Source: Ulota crispa
Taxonomy: Eukaryota; Streptophyta; Bryopsida; Orthotrichales; Orthotrichaceae
Assembly: GCA_963920765.1 (NCBI GenBank)
Contig: OY987246.1
Location: 24,065,167 to 24,129,166 of the forward strand
Reading direction: 5' to 3'
DNA: 64,000 nucleotides
How positions within the stretch are numbered: the first letter of the stretch is position 1; each line of letters starts with the position of its first letter. Positions 46,296 to 59,228 of this stretch are shown piece after piece. Below the pieces are notes generated by a model. The model was not told the DNA's origin. It ran no database searches and was given only the letters and a program-made list of their open reading frames with translations. A program made the position numbers and the translations under genes.

Positions 46296-46972
46296 TTGGA
46301 AAAGGCTACTATAGGTGGTTACTTTCTTGCCCTTCTATATTTATGAGAGAATTAAAGGGTTACAAATACATGTCCTTCTAAATTTAAGTTGATGACATTT
46401 ATTAATCCAAATTTGGGCCAAAATGTCATTTCTTGTGAACTCAAGTATTAAGATAAGGCCTCTCATCTCAAGTGCATTTGCATTTTCTTGTACTTAAAAC
46501 CAATGCATCCTATCCTTGTTGAGTCAATTCACTACCATTAATTCTCAAGAAATTATGCTTTAACTTATATTGTGAGCATCTAATTGAAATTTTTTATATT
46601 CAATCATGACATGAAAAATAAACATTTTAATATCCATCACTACTTGGTGGACAGTTTTATATAAATGTTCTTATAGATCTAGAATATGTTGATGAACAAA
46701 ATGTAATTATTCAGCTCCAAAAAGAGATAACTTCTATTAAGTGAACAATTGGCACTTTGGGTGGGTTCCTAAGGAATCAGCTTTTTATTGTTTTGGTTCC
46801 AAATCTTTATTAAAAACTTCTAAAACATGCTAGCTTTCTTAAATTATAAAAGTAGAGTGGAAAGTGTACACACCTTTATATAGTTACATATATAATTGGA
46901 GTTATATTCACCTTCTCACTTGACTTTCATTTGATCTCCTACTCCTATACTTTGCATACTTCCTATTTTCTA

Positions 46973-47394
46973 AAGGGGAATTGATATGTGTACCACACCC
47001 TTTCAATTAATGTACCACACCCCCAAAGTAAATTTTAGATTTCTACCATCAAAAAGCTAAATTTGATAATTTAGAATTCAGATTTGGACTTAGAGACCAT
47101 GATTTAGTCTAGAATCATTAAAAAAAAAAGTTGCAATTCAACAACACCCAATGAGAAAGTTTAGTTAGGGAGAAAAGTATTACTTTTACTTTTGTTTGTA
47201 AAAAAGATAAGCTTTTTCATTGGGTGTTGTTGAATTGCAACTTTTTTTGTGGTTCTAGACTAAATCATGGTCTCTAAGTCCAAATTTGAATTCCAAATTC
47301 TCTAATTCAGCTTTTTGATGGTAAAAATCTAAAATTTACTTTGGGGGTGTGGTACAATAATTGAAAGGGTGTGGTATACATATCAATTCCCCTT
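46973..47394. mobile_element. Tourist-like hairpin MITE (422 bp, CTA target)
   Basis: AAGGGGAATTGATATGTGTA at the left is mirrored at the right, and the halves remain complementary almost to the centre (for example CAACACCCAATGAGAAAG versus CTTTTTCATTGGGTGTTG). CTA flanks both sides (46970-46972, 47395-47397). A 3-bp CTA/TTA-type target is typical of PIF/Harbinger (Tourist) MITEs. Two degraded relatives are at 48939-49165 and 51415-51730. Confidence 0.8.
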
Positions 47395-47459
47395 CTAAAA
47401 ACATTTAATAATGCTATTTAAAAATTTCTTTCATTTTCAAAATTTTCAAAACTTTTGAA

Positions 47460-47650
47460 ATAGGAGGAATTCATTTTATAAGCAAACTCAAGAATTTCTT
47501 TCTTTCTCTCTCTCAAAATTATTATTTTTTCATTTTTTTGTTTCTTTATTTCTTTCTTTCTTCATTTCTCTTTATCTTTATTTCTTAGTTTATTTGTTTC
47601 TTTATCTCTTTGATATTTTATTTTTCATTTCTTCTTCTTTCATTTTTTGA
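47460..47650. repeat. Pyrimidine-rich TTTCTTTC low-complexity tract
   Basis: Irregular TTTC/TTTA repeats run for almost 200 bases. They are followed at 47650-47830 by a short G+C-raised block with no recognised coding content. Confidence 0.6.
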
Positions 47651-48938
47651 GTCCCGGCCATGGTGGAAATAGGGTGAAAGTGGGTGAGAATGATGAAGAA
47701 GGGATGGGGGGGAGAGATCCGTGAAAGTCACATGGCCAGATCCTGGAGGGGATTGACCTTTCTCTTTCCCTTTAATTCCTTTTGTGCAACACTCCTGGGA
47801 TGCCTGGAGATCCCACTCATGGGCAAAATCCTTGTGAAACCCATCCATTTTCTTCCTTTCAAAATTTCTTTTCTTTTTTCTTCTTTTCAAAAAATGAACT
47901 ATGCATAGAGTAATGGTTGACAAAGAGTGCATTACAAGAAGAAAATAAAAAGCTAATGTTAACAATAAAGGATAACAAGGAAAAAGATTTTATTTATTTC
48001 TTCAATGATGCTTTGATAAGTTAAGTATTACCTTCAAGGAACCATCACAAGAAAGTAAAGGAAAACATTTTTTTTAGAAAAATAAGAAAAATGTAAAATC
48101 CTCATTGAGGTATTGATAATTCCCAAATTGCCTAATTCCCTCCAAAGTCCTAATCATGTGAAATAATTTTCTTTGAAATGAAAGGGAGATTTTCCTATGG
48201 TGGATTACAAATTTCCAATGAAGATTAGCATAATTATAATTTTTGCATGCTCTACCTAGATAGATATAACAAATTGATGATTTAGTATTTCAAGATATAC
48301 ATCAACCATATATAGGATGATTTTTTAAGGATTACAACACCAACATAATGCCACATGTCTTGTTGATGTACTAGGTAAAATTATCTTGCTTCATGCAATA
48401 CATCATGTAATGTATTTAGTTAGCTAAAAGCAAAATAGCACCAATAGTTATACATTATATTTATGACTTATGCATACACAAATTCATTAATAAGTGAGTG
48501 GTGTATTACCAAAACCAAGATAGTTCATTTACTTAAGCAAATTGTTCAAGATCACATATGCAATGATAGTATTTGTCAACTTATGGTTTGAATGACTTAA
48601 GATTAGTGTAAGAGTTTATTAAGTAATCTATAGTAGATTCAAGATGTAAGGAGGTAGAAATCAAGTGCATCTCCTCAAAAAAACAACATTCCAAAGTCCT
48701 GTACACAATGAAGTTCATTGGTTTAAGAAGTTGATGGATTTTTGGGACTATTTACATCTTTTTATGTAAAAAGAGATAACAAGCTAAAATGTTGACCTTG
48801 CATGCAACATACTAATTTCCTTGTGGTGATTTGATGTGACAAGTTAGACTAAGTGTATTTCCTTACAAAAAACTTGAAATCACATGCTTCAATACTTTTC
48901 AATATTTTGCTACACATTTTTTTACCTATTTCTTATAG
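47651..48938. other. Intergenic DNA, no gene supported
   Basis: The first 180 bases are G+C-raised and hold overlapping frames on both strands without a domain. The remainder is AT-rich and shows nothing I can name. Confidence 0.35.
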
Positions 48939-49165
48939 GGAATTGATATATGCACACCCAAGGTTTGATATATGTATAGGGAGTGAACTTTAGGTATTTA
49001 CCATTAACAACTTGAAGAATATCTGAATTTATAATTTGGATTTAGAGATCTTAATTTAGTTTGAAACCACAAAGAAAGATACGATTGAACAACACCCAAT
49101 GAAAAAGCTTAGTTATGGGGGCAACTTATTACTTTTACCTTTGTATGTAAAAAAAAAGCTAAGCT
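48939..49165. repeat. Degraded half copy of the Tourist-like MITE
   Basis: It matches the left half of 46973-47394, including TAGGGAATTGATAT near the start and AACAACACCCAATGAAAAAGC. The right half is missing. Confidence 0.6.
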
Positions 49166-49607
49166 GAGAATTTTTATTTCACTTGTTTTTTGAAGGATGT
49201 TTTTTGAATTAAATTTTAGTTTTCAAGCCTAGAATATACGTGAACATAATGAACAATTAATTATTTTAAAATGAAAGCTCTGTACTGTACAAATGTTAGA
49301 GATCTAAAACAAGAATCTATAAACATCATGTTTTCATACGTGTGGGCTTTGTTTAAAATCGTTCATTATTCAAAATTTAAATATGTACACTATGATTCTA
49401 CAAAGGGTTCAAGTAAATTCAATACTGATAATTGCTTCAATAAATTTATTATTTCCTAATCCATTTATAATTTTCTCTTCTTGAATTGATTTAATGAAAG
49501 GTTTTAAAATGCAATAATCTTTTTGAAGACACATTATTAAACCAAAAAAACGAAAAGCACAAAAAGGAGTTAGGTAGTATTACATTTTCAGCATGAGAGC
49601 TAACGAC
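49166..49607. other. Intergenic DNA, no gene seen
   Basis: AT-rich DNA without a recognised frame or repeat. Confidence 0.35.
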
Positions 49608-49800
49608 TGTTGGAGCTTGCTATGCTACCCATCTACCATTAGAATTTTATTAGAATTTTTATATGTTAGATAAAATGAAAAGTAAAATGTTAATAAGCTT
49701 TTAAATTGTATCTATGTGGTAATATCACAAAGATTGGATATGTGATATTATAACGGTCAAAGTGTGACATTACAAAGGCACTATGATTTTAGTAGTATGA
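49608..49800. repeat. Dispersed repeat, copy 1
   Basis: It matches 62391-62600: both contain GCTATGCTAC, ATTTTATTA(A)GA(A)TTT and repeated GATGTGATATTACAAAGGTCA-like phrases with small changes. No terminal structure could be fixed. Confidence 0.55.
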
Positions 49801-50313
49801 CTAGTTGTTGGAATTAGTACGCTACACAATCACCATGCTATGAGATTTTATAAATTGATAGAACACAAAACTTTCTCTTAGCGGTCCATGTTTTTCAAAC
49901 ATGAAATCTGACCTACAAGTTTCTCACCTCACATGAATTCAGGTCACCAATGAATTATTTTTGTTCATTCACTTGTCCAAAGTCTCAAACACTCGTGAGT
50001 TTGCGTTTAGGGTTCAGCTCTTGCAACAACAACATTGCAAGAGCAAAACCAACACAAGCATAAGCAGCTCAAGTACAAGGAGTAGGGCAGGAGTGGGAGC
50101 AAGATAGGTGGGTGACAACCTCCATCTGCATTTATGCTTATCTCCAAACTGTTGCTCACGAGAGCCACGAAGGTGGATTTCTGGAGTTAACTCCTAAGGG
50201 GAATCACGTTAGGAGTGAACTTCAAAGGTGAGTCACCTCCTTGTTCACTAGTGAATCCACCAAGGTGAACGACAGCGTGAGTCACCAAAAAAAGTTGATG
50301 TTTGATACCCCTA
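49801..50313. other. Intergenic DNA with a small hairpin
   Basis: No gene is seen. A 10-bp stem, GCTCTTGCAA and TTGCAAGAGC, lies at about 50017-50045 around an 8-base loop. Confidence 0.4.
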
Positions 50314-50440
50314 AAAGATACATTCACACTTGGTGTTAGGAGGGGTATTAGAAGAGGAAAATTGGATGTATTTGGATGCACTTTTAGACTACTTTCATAC
50401 TACTAATACTTTTTTCTAACACCAAGTGTGAATATACCTT
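50314..50440. mobile_element. Small hairpin MITE with TTCACACTTGGTGTTAG ends
   Basis: ATTCACACTTGGTGTTAG at 50321-50338 is the exact reverse complement of CTAACACCAAGTGTGAAT at 50416-50433, giving a 127-bp hairpin element. The target duplication is not clear. Confidence 0.65.
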
Positions 50441-51414
50441 AATAGATATAGAAGAACTAATTTTAAGATTGTTATAGAAAGTTGAAGACTATTATGAAAA
50501 GTGATTGTTTCAGTATCTTTTTGAATTAAAGCAAATCATTTCAAGTGGGTAGAAATGCATCAATAACAACAACAAAATGTCTTATCCTAAATCTTGAAAC
50601 AATAAAAATATTCTTATGAAGTTGAACTTTTAGTAACTACTAGTTCCAAATCCAACTTTTTATTTTGACTTAAATGTTTAGAGGTTGAATGTCTTACACC
50701 CAAAAAATTTATATTATTACAAGTAATAAATTTTCATTAAAAAACGTTAGACATTAAAAAATTTGCATTTTTCAAAAAATAATAAACAATGCAGTAACTT
50801 TATGGTCCAAAAAGATTTTTTTTAGTTTAGCAATTATTTTGTGCCACCAATTGAAAAAATTATTGCTTTCTAAACTTTTATGAAAAACATCTCACTTGTA
50901 AATGCATATACATTATATTTTATGGTACTATAGAAGTTATTTCAATTAGTACATGATTTTGACTAGTACAAGGTCCCTTGTCTTTTGCAATTCACACTAA
51001 TTTAGGTGAACTTTGTCTAATTAGTGTGAAGGGTGGCATGCTTCCTTGAATTATTCAATACTCACTTAGTAATTTACATCCAGTGGGAGCTTTGGCCACT
51101 CAGGTAGATCACTTTTAGTATGTTTGGGTACCCCACGTGTGGCGAGGGGGTAATATTTATGGGGCTATTTACCTCCTAGGCAAAAATAAAAGGTCCTCTA
51201 TAATTATATAATTTGGTAAAATGGCTTATTTTAGGGCATTGTATAATTACTTATATGGCTTTGGAGATTCCATTTTTTCCTAGGCTATTTTCTTTATAAA
51301 ATGGAAAAATAAACTCTTAAGTAGAGGGAATTACTAAATCCACCTTGCTTCTTGCTAAATCCATTATCGTATCTCACCACTAAGTCCTACATTGTTCACT
51401 TGCAAAGCAATTTA
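50441..51414. other. AT-rich intergenic DNA, no gene seen
   Basis: No recognised frame. 50940-51080 shares scattered phrases with 38500-38890. Confidence 0.35.
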
Positions 51415-51730
51415 CCACAGGAGGGTACATTTTAGATATTTACCATCAACAAGTTGAATTTGGAAAGTTTGAATTAGATTCGGAATCAAAAACCTTGCTT
51501 TAGTCTATAACTTTGAAGGAGGTTACAATTGAACAAATCCTAATGAAAAAGCTTAGCTTCTTTTAAAAACAAGGGGAAAATAATAATTTGTTCCCTAACT
51601 AAGCTTTTCTATTGGGCATTCTTCAATTGTAATCTCCTCAATAATCTCCTTTAGGCTTTGTGGTTCTAGATTAAATCAAGATTTTTGAATCTAAATCTAA
51701 ATTCAAAATTTCCAAATTAAGCTTGTTTGA
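51415..51730. repeat. Degraded copy of the Tourist-like MITE
   Basis: It resembles 46973-47394 in both halves: TTAGATATTTACCATCAACAAG on the left and GTGGTTCTAGATTAAATCA on the right, with an internal inverted repeat around AATGAAAAAGCTTAG. The ends have drifted. Confidence 0.6.
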
Positions 51731-53609
51731 ACCCTAAGCCAAAAAGCCAGAGTCATCCAACATCCATCAACAACCACGTCTTAGACTTTTCATTTAGTAC
51801 AACTGGCCCATTGTATACCCACCCCTTCAATAAAGACCCATACTAATGTAATATTGCATAGGATACCTTCGACCTTTATTGAATAAATGAGTATACATAG
51901 TATTGCATAGGATACCTGAATACTTATTACTCTATATTACTTACAAAAAAAATATCCCATGTTTTTTGTGTAGCTATATATTTATATGGGATTTAACACT
52001 TTAAATGTTCCCATTTTTATTTGTAATTCTGTTATAATTTTTATTTCCAATGAATAAAACCCTTGCTCTATTATGCCGCATGTCATTTGTAAAATGCGCT
52101 AAGCAATGTACTTGGGTTTGGCCACAACTTATTGTAACCCCTCAAGAAGCAACTTGGAGGCAACTTCCATAATGCTAGATCTTTCACTCAATGTTTAGTT
52201 GAGATACATGCTCTCAAATCTCCTTAAAGTTTGGCCACTTCACTCACACTATTTGAGATAGTATGAAGTAGTACAACCCACAATATTTTGAAGTTACCAA
52301 AATTGTTGTGAACAATCTCATTATTGTGCTTCAAGTTTTCTAATTCTTTGATTTAGTGCAAGTTAGACTAGTTAGTGTAATTTATGCAAGGGGCAAGAAT
52401 TGAAATAACCTGTATACTTACAACCACAAAAATATTAAATGATGAAAAGAAGATCATATCATTTTTGTTGTGTTTAACAAAATCTACTCTCAAAATTTAG
52501 TCTGAGAAAGTTTTCAAAACATTATTAAAAGCTCAAATTCAAGGAGAAAAAGAATTATAATCCTATATTATTGTGAAGGGTAGGTATGAACACCTTATAT
52601 TCAAGACCTCACACCAATCCAATCCAATTTCAATGCCATACATTTATCACATGCATGGAGGAAAAGCACTTAAGCATTTGCAAACACAAAATGATAAGTT
52701 GTGCAAAAATTTCTCCAAACCCATGGTCAATCTTTGCAAGTCATACCAACTCAAGGAAGCCTCAAATTGGACTACCAATATTTTTTAAACTATTTCTAAA
52801 TTAACATACCTAAGCAAATCCTTTGAAACATTAAATAATAGGTTGCCAAAATTTTGTTACATGCGCTAGATGCAAGGTTAGATGAAATAGATGGAATATG
52901 TGCCCATTTTTTATTTACCATCTCCACTTTCTTTACATTTTTTTTTTGTCTTTTATCCTTATTGTAAGACAAATATCGAGAAAACTTGAATAATGTTTAC
53001 ACAAAACATAGAAAAAAATCTAACGTATTTGTTAATACTTGATAGCACCTTGTGTTTGACGATGAAATTTCTAAAACAGAGGCTCACAGTATTTTTTTTT
53101 AAATGGAACATATTCATGAATATTAATGATTAAGATACATCAAACCTTAAAACGTCAAGGAGGAAATCCTAATTGGATGCTCAGTAGGAAAAATAAAGAA
53201 ATATAAAAAAGAAGAAGTCAATCGGGAACTCTAAACACTATATCTATACAACATGGGCTTTGCAATCAAAAACATAAAAAACAAAATCACTCTTTAGTAA
53301 AAATACTACTTGTTTTCGTCAATCAACTTAGTAAAATACTAGTATAATAATAGTTGTAAAAAAGTCCATCCAATAAGTGAGAAGCTGAATATTACATTAA
53401 AATATTTTGTAAATGTTCTACTCAACCACTATAATATCAAAGAGCTAGCCAGTTCTTGAAATTATCAATAAATTCTTAATACAAAAAAATCTACAAAACA
53501 AAAAAAATTAACTATTTAAATACCTCCTCAATCTAGCATGCATCGGCTTGGGTTTTTTAGTGGATCAAAAACTCAATTTGGAGTACTTAGATAATGGCCC
53601 TTTCACACC
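51731..53609. other. AT-rich intergenic DNA, no gene seen
   Basis: A 16-base phrase ATTGCATAGGATACCT occurs twice, at about 51853 and 51902. No gene-like frame was found. Confidence 0.35.
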
Positions 53610-53853
53610 TATCACCATATTCATTAAATTGGGAATTTGTGATTCCCAAACTGAACTTCACCTTAAATCTAAAAGGTTAACTTAAATTAAATTTGAATCT
53701 ATCACTAAGATTTTTTCCCTCGCAAATTCCTCCTCTCAGGTGAGGGCACGTGTACCCAAAAAAAACACTACAAACACGGTTTTAGGGGATCAATTAAAAC
53801 CTTCAAAAGTCCCAAATTGTCCAAAAATTCCCATATTAACAAATATGGTGTTA
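53610..53853. mobile_element. 250-bp TIR family P, copy 1
   Basis: The ends are inverse forms of ATATTTGTTAATTTGGG-like sequence (left CATATTCATTAAATTGGG, right CCCATATTAACAAATATG). The interior shares TTTTTCCCTCGCAAATTCC with copy 2. Confidence 0.65.
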
Positions 53854-54079
53854 CCTAGTGTTATGAACCAAACTAGAGAGTCAAAAAGGGGTGCTATGAG
53901 CCTTAGCATTCACACTTGAAGTACTATGAAGCACTAAAAATGACAAGGAGTCCACAATGGCATCTTGTAACACTCACAATTGTTGGGTGTTAGTAGCAGT
54001 GTTACGGTATTGTAACAACTTACAAAAACATAGATTTTAGGATTGTTGAGGGAGTGTTATGGAGGTCACAGGTTAAAAA

Positions 54080-54184
54080 ACAGTTCCACAATGACTAAAT
54101 CATGATTGTACAATCATTTTATAGTCATTTTTGAGTTGTTGTTTAGTCATTGCAATCATTGTCACTTAGTCATTGTGGACCCGT
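54080..54184. mobile_element. 105-bp hairpin with TCCACAATGACTAA ends
   Basis: ACAGTTCCACAATGACTAA at the left and TTAGTCATTGTGGACCCGT at the right are inverse forms, and the interior repeats TAGTCAT/TGACTA words in both orientations, so the whole stretch can fold on itself. It resembles a very small MITE. Confidence 0.6.
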
Positions 54185-55109
54185 TTTTGTACCCATGGGT
54201 GGGGAGGAGTTACATGGTTAAGTTAGTTATTAACATTGCTATTGCATTATGTAAAACTCTAATGTGAAACTGAAACAAAAAATTTCTCAAAATATTTAGT
54301 TTCAAAAACAGAACCGTGTGAATACAAACTGGATTTTTTAAGCCCACTAGTACTAGTGTCTAGTATTACATTTTCCATAGTGCTAGGTGCGAAAGGGGCT
54401 TTAAAGGGGCTTTAATCAGCTTTTTGGTATTGTAAAATGAGAATGCTAAAGCTAATTTTAGTTCAGAGAAAACATATCATCAACACTTTGAGAATATAGG
54501 TTTATTCGCCTATACTTTTTGATATTTTCTCACTTCAAATTGCTAACTATAAAACCATCAAATACTTTCAACCAAAAAAATTGATCTTGTTAAAAATTTC
54601 CTCTTGTAAATGTCAAAATCACGAGTGACTATGTAACGTCATTTCTTTTATAAACCATAAAAAGTATTGTAAAATTGTATCATTTGGAATTTCGTATGAA
54701 TTCTATTATGTAGTTACACTTAATAAATAAAGAAGCATAATAATTGAAGAGGCATGTTTGAAGCCAATGATAGAGGAGTACCTTCATCTATCAAAATTTA
54801 GTCGCCGAACAACGCTTTTGGGATCTAAGATTGAAAGAAAAAATGACAAAAAAAAAACTGGTAACAGAAATGAATAAGGAGAGTTTTAGATGTCTTAACT
54901 CTTAAGCTTCTAACTAGTAATAGCGGCATGTCTTGTTTTGTAGCTTGTACACTATTTTGACAAGTGTCCATCTGTAACATTATTTCTAAAGGTTGTAAAA
55001 GTCAATAGTGCATGCTGGTCTCATGAAAATTGTAATAAGGATAGTTTGGGATTTAACATCTTGATTTTAAATTTTCTTATAATTTGAGTGACAAATAAAT
55101 ATGAGTACA
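54185..55109. other. AT-rich intergenic DNA, no gene seen
   Basis: No recognised frame or repeat structure. Confidence 0.35.
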
Positions 55110-55359
55110 TAACCCAATATTCATTAATTTGGGAAAAATAGGTGTCCCACTTTGTATTCCACTTGAAACCCAAAAAGTTACTTTAAACTAAATTTGAAGG
55201 TATCAGATTCAGTTTAAGCCAATAAGATTTTTTCCCTCGCAAATTCCTCCTCTCAGATGAGGACTTGTGCAAGTTTTCAAAGGTCACCTAAAACCTTCAT
55301 ATCAAAATCTGAAAGTCCCAAAATGTTCAATTTTTCCCAAATTAACAAATATCGGGTTA
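55110..55359. mobile_element. 250-bp TIR family P, copy 2
   Basis: It has inverted ends of about 30 bp: left TAACCCAATATTCATTAATT, right AATTAACAAATATCGGGTTA. The interior shares TTCCCTCGCAAATTCCTCC with copy 1 and CCCAAAAAGTTACTTTA with copy 3. The small frames on both strands are chance. Confidence 0.75.
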
Positions 55360-56435
55360 CATTTGGTGAAGTTGATTTTTGCCTTCCACAATAAACCATG
55401 TGTTTGTGACTCTTTTGGGAAAAAATCAAATGAAAAAAACTTTTTATCTTCGTACAAAATATTTTTTGTAGTCAGAAGAATGAAAAACGTCCTCCTCGAC
55501 ATTTAGGGGTTCATTTTGCATTAGATTATCCTAAATAGGTTAAACAATTTAAAAGTTGGCAAATATTTGGAATTCAGTCTAGAATTGAGCAAGTGTGGGT
55601 ACATGATATGATTGGGCCTTGGGCGGTGTTGGTGTTTAAGGATTTATGAAGAGATTATTAGTTCCCAATTGTTCTATGTTGCTCATGGCTTGCCTCATTC
55701 ACGGTTGGTTGTCCCTTGTGCCTCTTGTTTCTGCACTTTTTGTTATGGTTTTGCCCGCTTGTGTGAGTCAGCCTCTTTTGCATGAAAGTTATATCAAACA
55801 AAAGCATCAAAATAGTGTAAACAACATATATTGGAGAGCGTAATGTTGTTAATCATGGAAGATCCATTCAAAGCCATTGACTTTAAATCAATAGGTGATA
55901 TTCTTTGGTGGAAGAATGTTACAAAAATGTAAGTATTTCATTAACAAATTGCAAATGATATGTTGCAAGGCCACAAAGAAACTACTCAAAGAAAGCCAAG
56001 ACTTTGTAATCTAAAATTTATAGTTGTTAGATACGATTTTGTAGTGACACCTCATCATTAAATTCCAGTTTTCATCTTGGAGGGTTAAGAGGATCCCCGT
56101 CCATGATGTGGTGAATGTCCTAATTTGCTTCAATTTCTTACCATACATGCAACAAAAACAACAAAATGCCCCGTTCCAATTAGCAATTTTCATAACATTA
56201 GAAGTGTCTAGCTGATGAAATTCCATTTCAAGGTAATTGGCCATTGCAAAAATGGTATTGGACGGAGAAGTAGGAGGATTTTTGAGATAAGATGAAACTG
56301 GTAAGCATTTGAGAATAAACATTTGTTTACTTCTATGAAAAGTAAAAACTTCCGTAAAGATTTTGGAAATTTTTTCATGCAAGGGCCATGTAGACCTAAC
56401 CAATCGGTTTGGAATGGATGAACAAGTAAAATGTG
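55360..56435. other. Intergenic DNA, no gene supported
   Basis: A 187-codon minus-strand frame (56011-56574) runs into the element at 56436 and has no recognised domain. I do not support it as a gene. Confidence 0.4.
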
Positions 56436-56752
56436 TAAGGTAGGAGCACCCATAAGCGTCAGTGTCCCCATAACCGTCACTTTTGAAATCTTGGAAAATT
56501 TGTGGAAATGAATAGATGTAATTACAAGGATGTTCAACATGTGAACATGAATTCTTGAAAGTGGTTATGGGCACAATGGTAGTTTGCTCTTTAAAAATTC
56601 ATAACTTATTCTCACAGTATCCAAATAATACATTTGAAAGTGCAAACTTTTTTTTTTCTATTCCTAGTAGGATCCTATGATTTGCTAGTTGTTTATTAAT
56701 AGTTATCATGTTCAAAACCCTTAGTTTGACATTTATGGGTGCTCCTACCTTA
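56436..56752. mobile_element. TIR element L (317 bp) with TAAGGTAGGAGCACCCATAA ends
   Basis: The 20-base ends are perfect reverse complements. The interior contains the intact phrase TTGTTTATTAATAGTTA, which is the uninterrupted equivalent of the site where a TTAA element sits in the second copy (62898-63162). Confidence 0.85.
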
Positions 56753-57537
56753 ATAGGAATATTGGGGGACAACCTCTATGCTCAAGGTTCCATGCTCGGT
56801 TCTACTAAAGACAACCTCTTCAATGTTCATGGGTAAGAGTTTGGAGACACCGATTTCTAAAAACTCAAAATTGCTAATTCCAAATGAAATATGAACTTGA
56901 GTGTAAAAATTCAAGGGATCTCCTTTTATTCAAAGAAATAAGTGCTGCCACTTGCTTTATACAAATGCATTTCGGAAGGGCTTTTTATTCTGGTGTAGCC
57001 CAATCAAGGTATTTTCTATAGTTTGCTTTTGTTGATATAGCTATATGCACTCAACATCGCAAGCAAGTGAGGAAAAATTGAATAGTCTTGGACAAAATCA
57101 ACAATATGTACATGTTCATTCATAAAACTTGCTAATATTATTACCTTTCATTCAGGTTTTGGTGAACTTAGTGTTTGCTTGGGGAAGAATTTGGTGATTT
57201 TGTTCATTTTTTTCACCCAGTTTTTTAGAGTTATGATACCTACACTGAATAGTGCATTTAGGTTGCCTCATACTAATTTTTCTTGACACTTCACACTACC
57301 TAAATATTTATCAAGAGTACAGTAACTTTTTGTCAATAATTACTATGATAAACAATGGAGGAAGCCAGCAAAGATTGGGCGCAACAACAAGCGCCAAAGC
57401 TAAGGAGCATAAAAGCTGGAACTTTTCACAAGATCAAAAATTATTGTAGCACAAAGAAAGTTGTATGCCCCTACAAGTAGCCAAGGGTAACTGGGTAATT
57501 CATGAGGTAATTTTGCCAAAGTAAAGTAACCTAATTG
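56753..57537. other. Intergenic DNA, no gene seen
   Basis: No recognised frame or terminal repeat. Confidence 0.35.
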
Positions 57538-58466
57538 TTAACCTCTAAAGGACTGAGCCATTTTTCAGTGAAAATCACTCAAAATTGCCACTTTTGGGGG
57601 GTTAGTAAGAAGGTAATTCTTTTTGAAAATTTGGGAAATCCAACCGTAGGATCTTGCCCTAGACTAGATTAGGTACTTGTGGGAAAAAAAACAGGTCATT
57701 CCAGATGGACATGAGTGAGATATTTACATCTAAAGTGAAAAGAAAAGTTTTTTTCATTCTGCCGCAAAATTTCAGAAGCCTTTGACCATTCTTACATGAA
57801 AATAATTGCTCTACGCAACTTTGCGATTTATTTTTCCCATGTAGGAGATCAAGTTAGCTATGTGTGGGAGAATTTTCAAATCAATTGGAGCTACACATAG
57901 GAAAAATCAGTACATAAAAAGAAGTAGAGAATGAGTTAAATCACTAAATTGTTAAGAATTTAATTATTAAAATGAAAAATGCAAATCCCAACGGTCATAA
58001 TGTTGTGATAAACAATCTACATCCTTTGGTTTTGTTTTTTTTCCAAAACAATGAAAATTAAGTAAAATACAAGACTTCAAAGTTTATTTTAGAGTAGAGA
58101 TTCCACAACTGCCCGCAAACAAAAACTTCTCATAACTTTCATGTCATTGATTGAAATTGAATGATTCAAAGCTTCTCACCTATAAAAAAAATCTAAAGAA
58201 CCAATTTCAAATTTTTTATTTTTTTAAAATTAACTTTTAAAGAAGTTTTTGGGCTGCCTGAGCGGGCAGTCCTCCCTTGCTTTTTCAGATTTTCATGCAT
58301 AACTTCTTCAATAATTGGCAGAAATTGAGAAAAAAATTAGATGCCCGCATAGATTTTTGAATTCCCCACCTTTAAAAAAAGTTTCGGAAAATCACACAAA
58401 GTAACAAAGATACTTGCCCAAACTCCCACCTGTCTCCCAAAAGGACAACAATCCTTTAGGAGTTAA
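57538..58466. mobile_element. TTAA-flanked element, second copy of E (929 bp)
   Basis: It starts TTAACCTCTAAAGGACTGAG and ends ACAATCCTTTAGGAG plus TTAA. It aligns over its full length with 34601-35528 and includes AATCCAACCGTAGGATCTTG, a phrase that recurs in other family members. The right part again matches the arm of elements C and D. Confidence 0.8.
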
Positions 58467-58539
58467 GGCAACCTAAATGCACTATTTTAGTTTAGTGTGT
58501 ACTTGAGGTAAGATTTAGGTAAATTTTTTGCCAGAAAAG

Positions 58540-59115
58540 AGAACCATGAGCCCCGGCCTTCAAATGCTGGCTAGAGCTCTGCAGGACCCAATCTGCATGC
58601 ATTTGCATGGTGCCGAACTAATGGGGTCTCCGTCCCCATGCTGCAATAAGGCCCTAAATTTTAGTAAAAACAAATAACAAAACCCAAAAAACTCAAAATC
58701 CAATGATGCAAAGTGTAAAGATCCTGCATTGCAAGATACCACTTCCTTTACCAGAACGTATTAAACTATAAGCAACCGCATTCAATGATGACACCGTGGG
58801 CACCCCGATCCGGATCCGTCCACCGTGGCAAGTGGACCCACCTCACCCCCAAACAAATCAATCCAAAAATAGATGGAAAGGCCCGAAAAGGCGATATAAA
58901 AAGCGATCCACCAGTGAACATGCTCCACGTGGTCTGACAATCATATTAGCAAGTCGGCAGAAAGAATGCCTCAGTCTCGGGCCCCACCTCCGAATTAAAT
59001 ACTGCAATTTACATTTATCCACATGAACACACGCCGGCAACGATCTGAACTGAAGTTCTGAACACTCCAAGCCAGAACTCCTGGTCATCATTTTTTGAAG
59101 GGGCATGTGCAAAGT
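58540..59115. promoter_or_regulatory. Orphan G+C-raised block with G-box and TATA-like motifs
   Basis: This block stands out from AT-rich flanks. It contains a palindromic CCACGTGG G-box (58925-58932), a TATAAAAA motif about 25 bases before it (58895-58902) and several CCACC/GGATCC words. No coding exon was recognised next to it on either strand. It could be a promoter of a non-coding transcript or a left-over of a lost gene. Confidence 0.3.
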
Positions 59116-59228
59116 GCAAACCAGGGTTTGGAATCACAAAAGGATTTCAAAAAAGGGGTGCAATTTAAATGTGATCACAAATAGGGACACAACCGCACTT
59201 CTTTATCTATTATGTGTATGCTAGCTAA

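Noticed and set aside
56011..56574. 187-codon minus-strand frame, the longest outside the three genes' regions
   Set aside because: Its first 46 codons lie inside the TIR element at 56436-56752, and no domain is visible; chance opening in AT-rich DNA is more likely.
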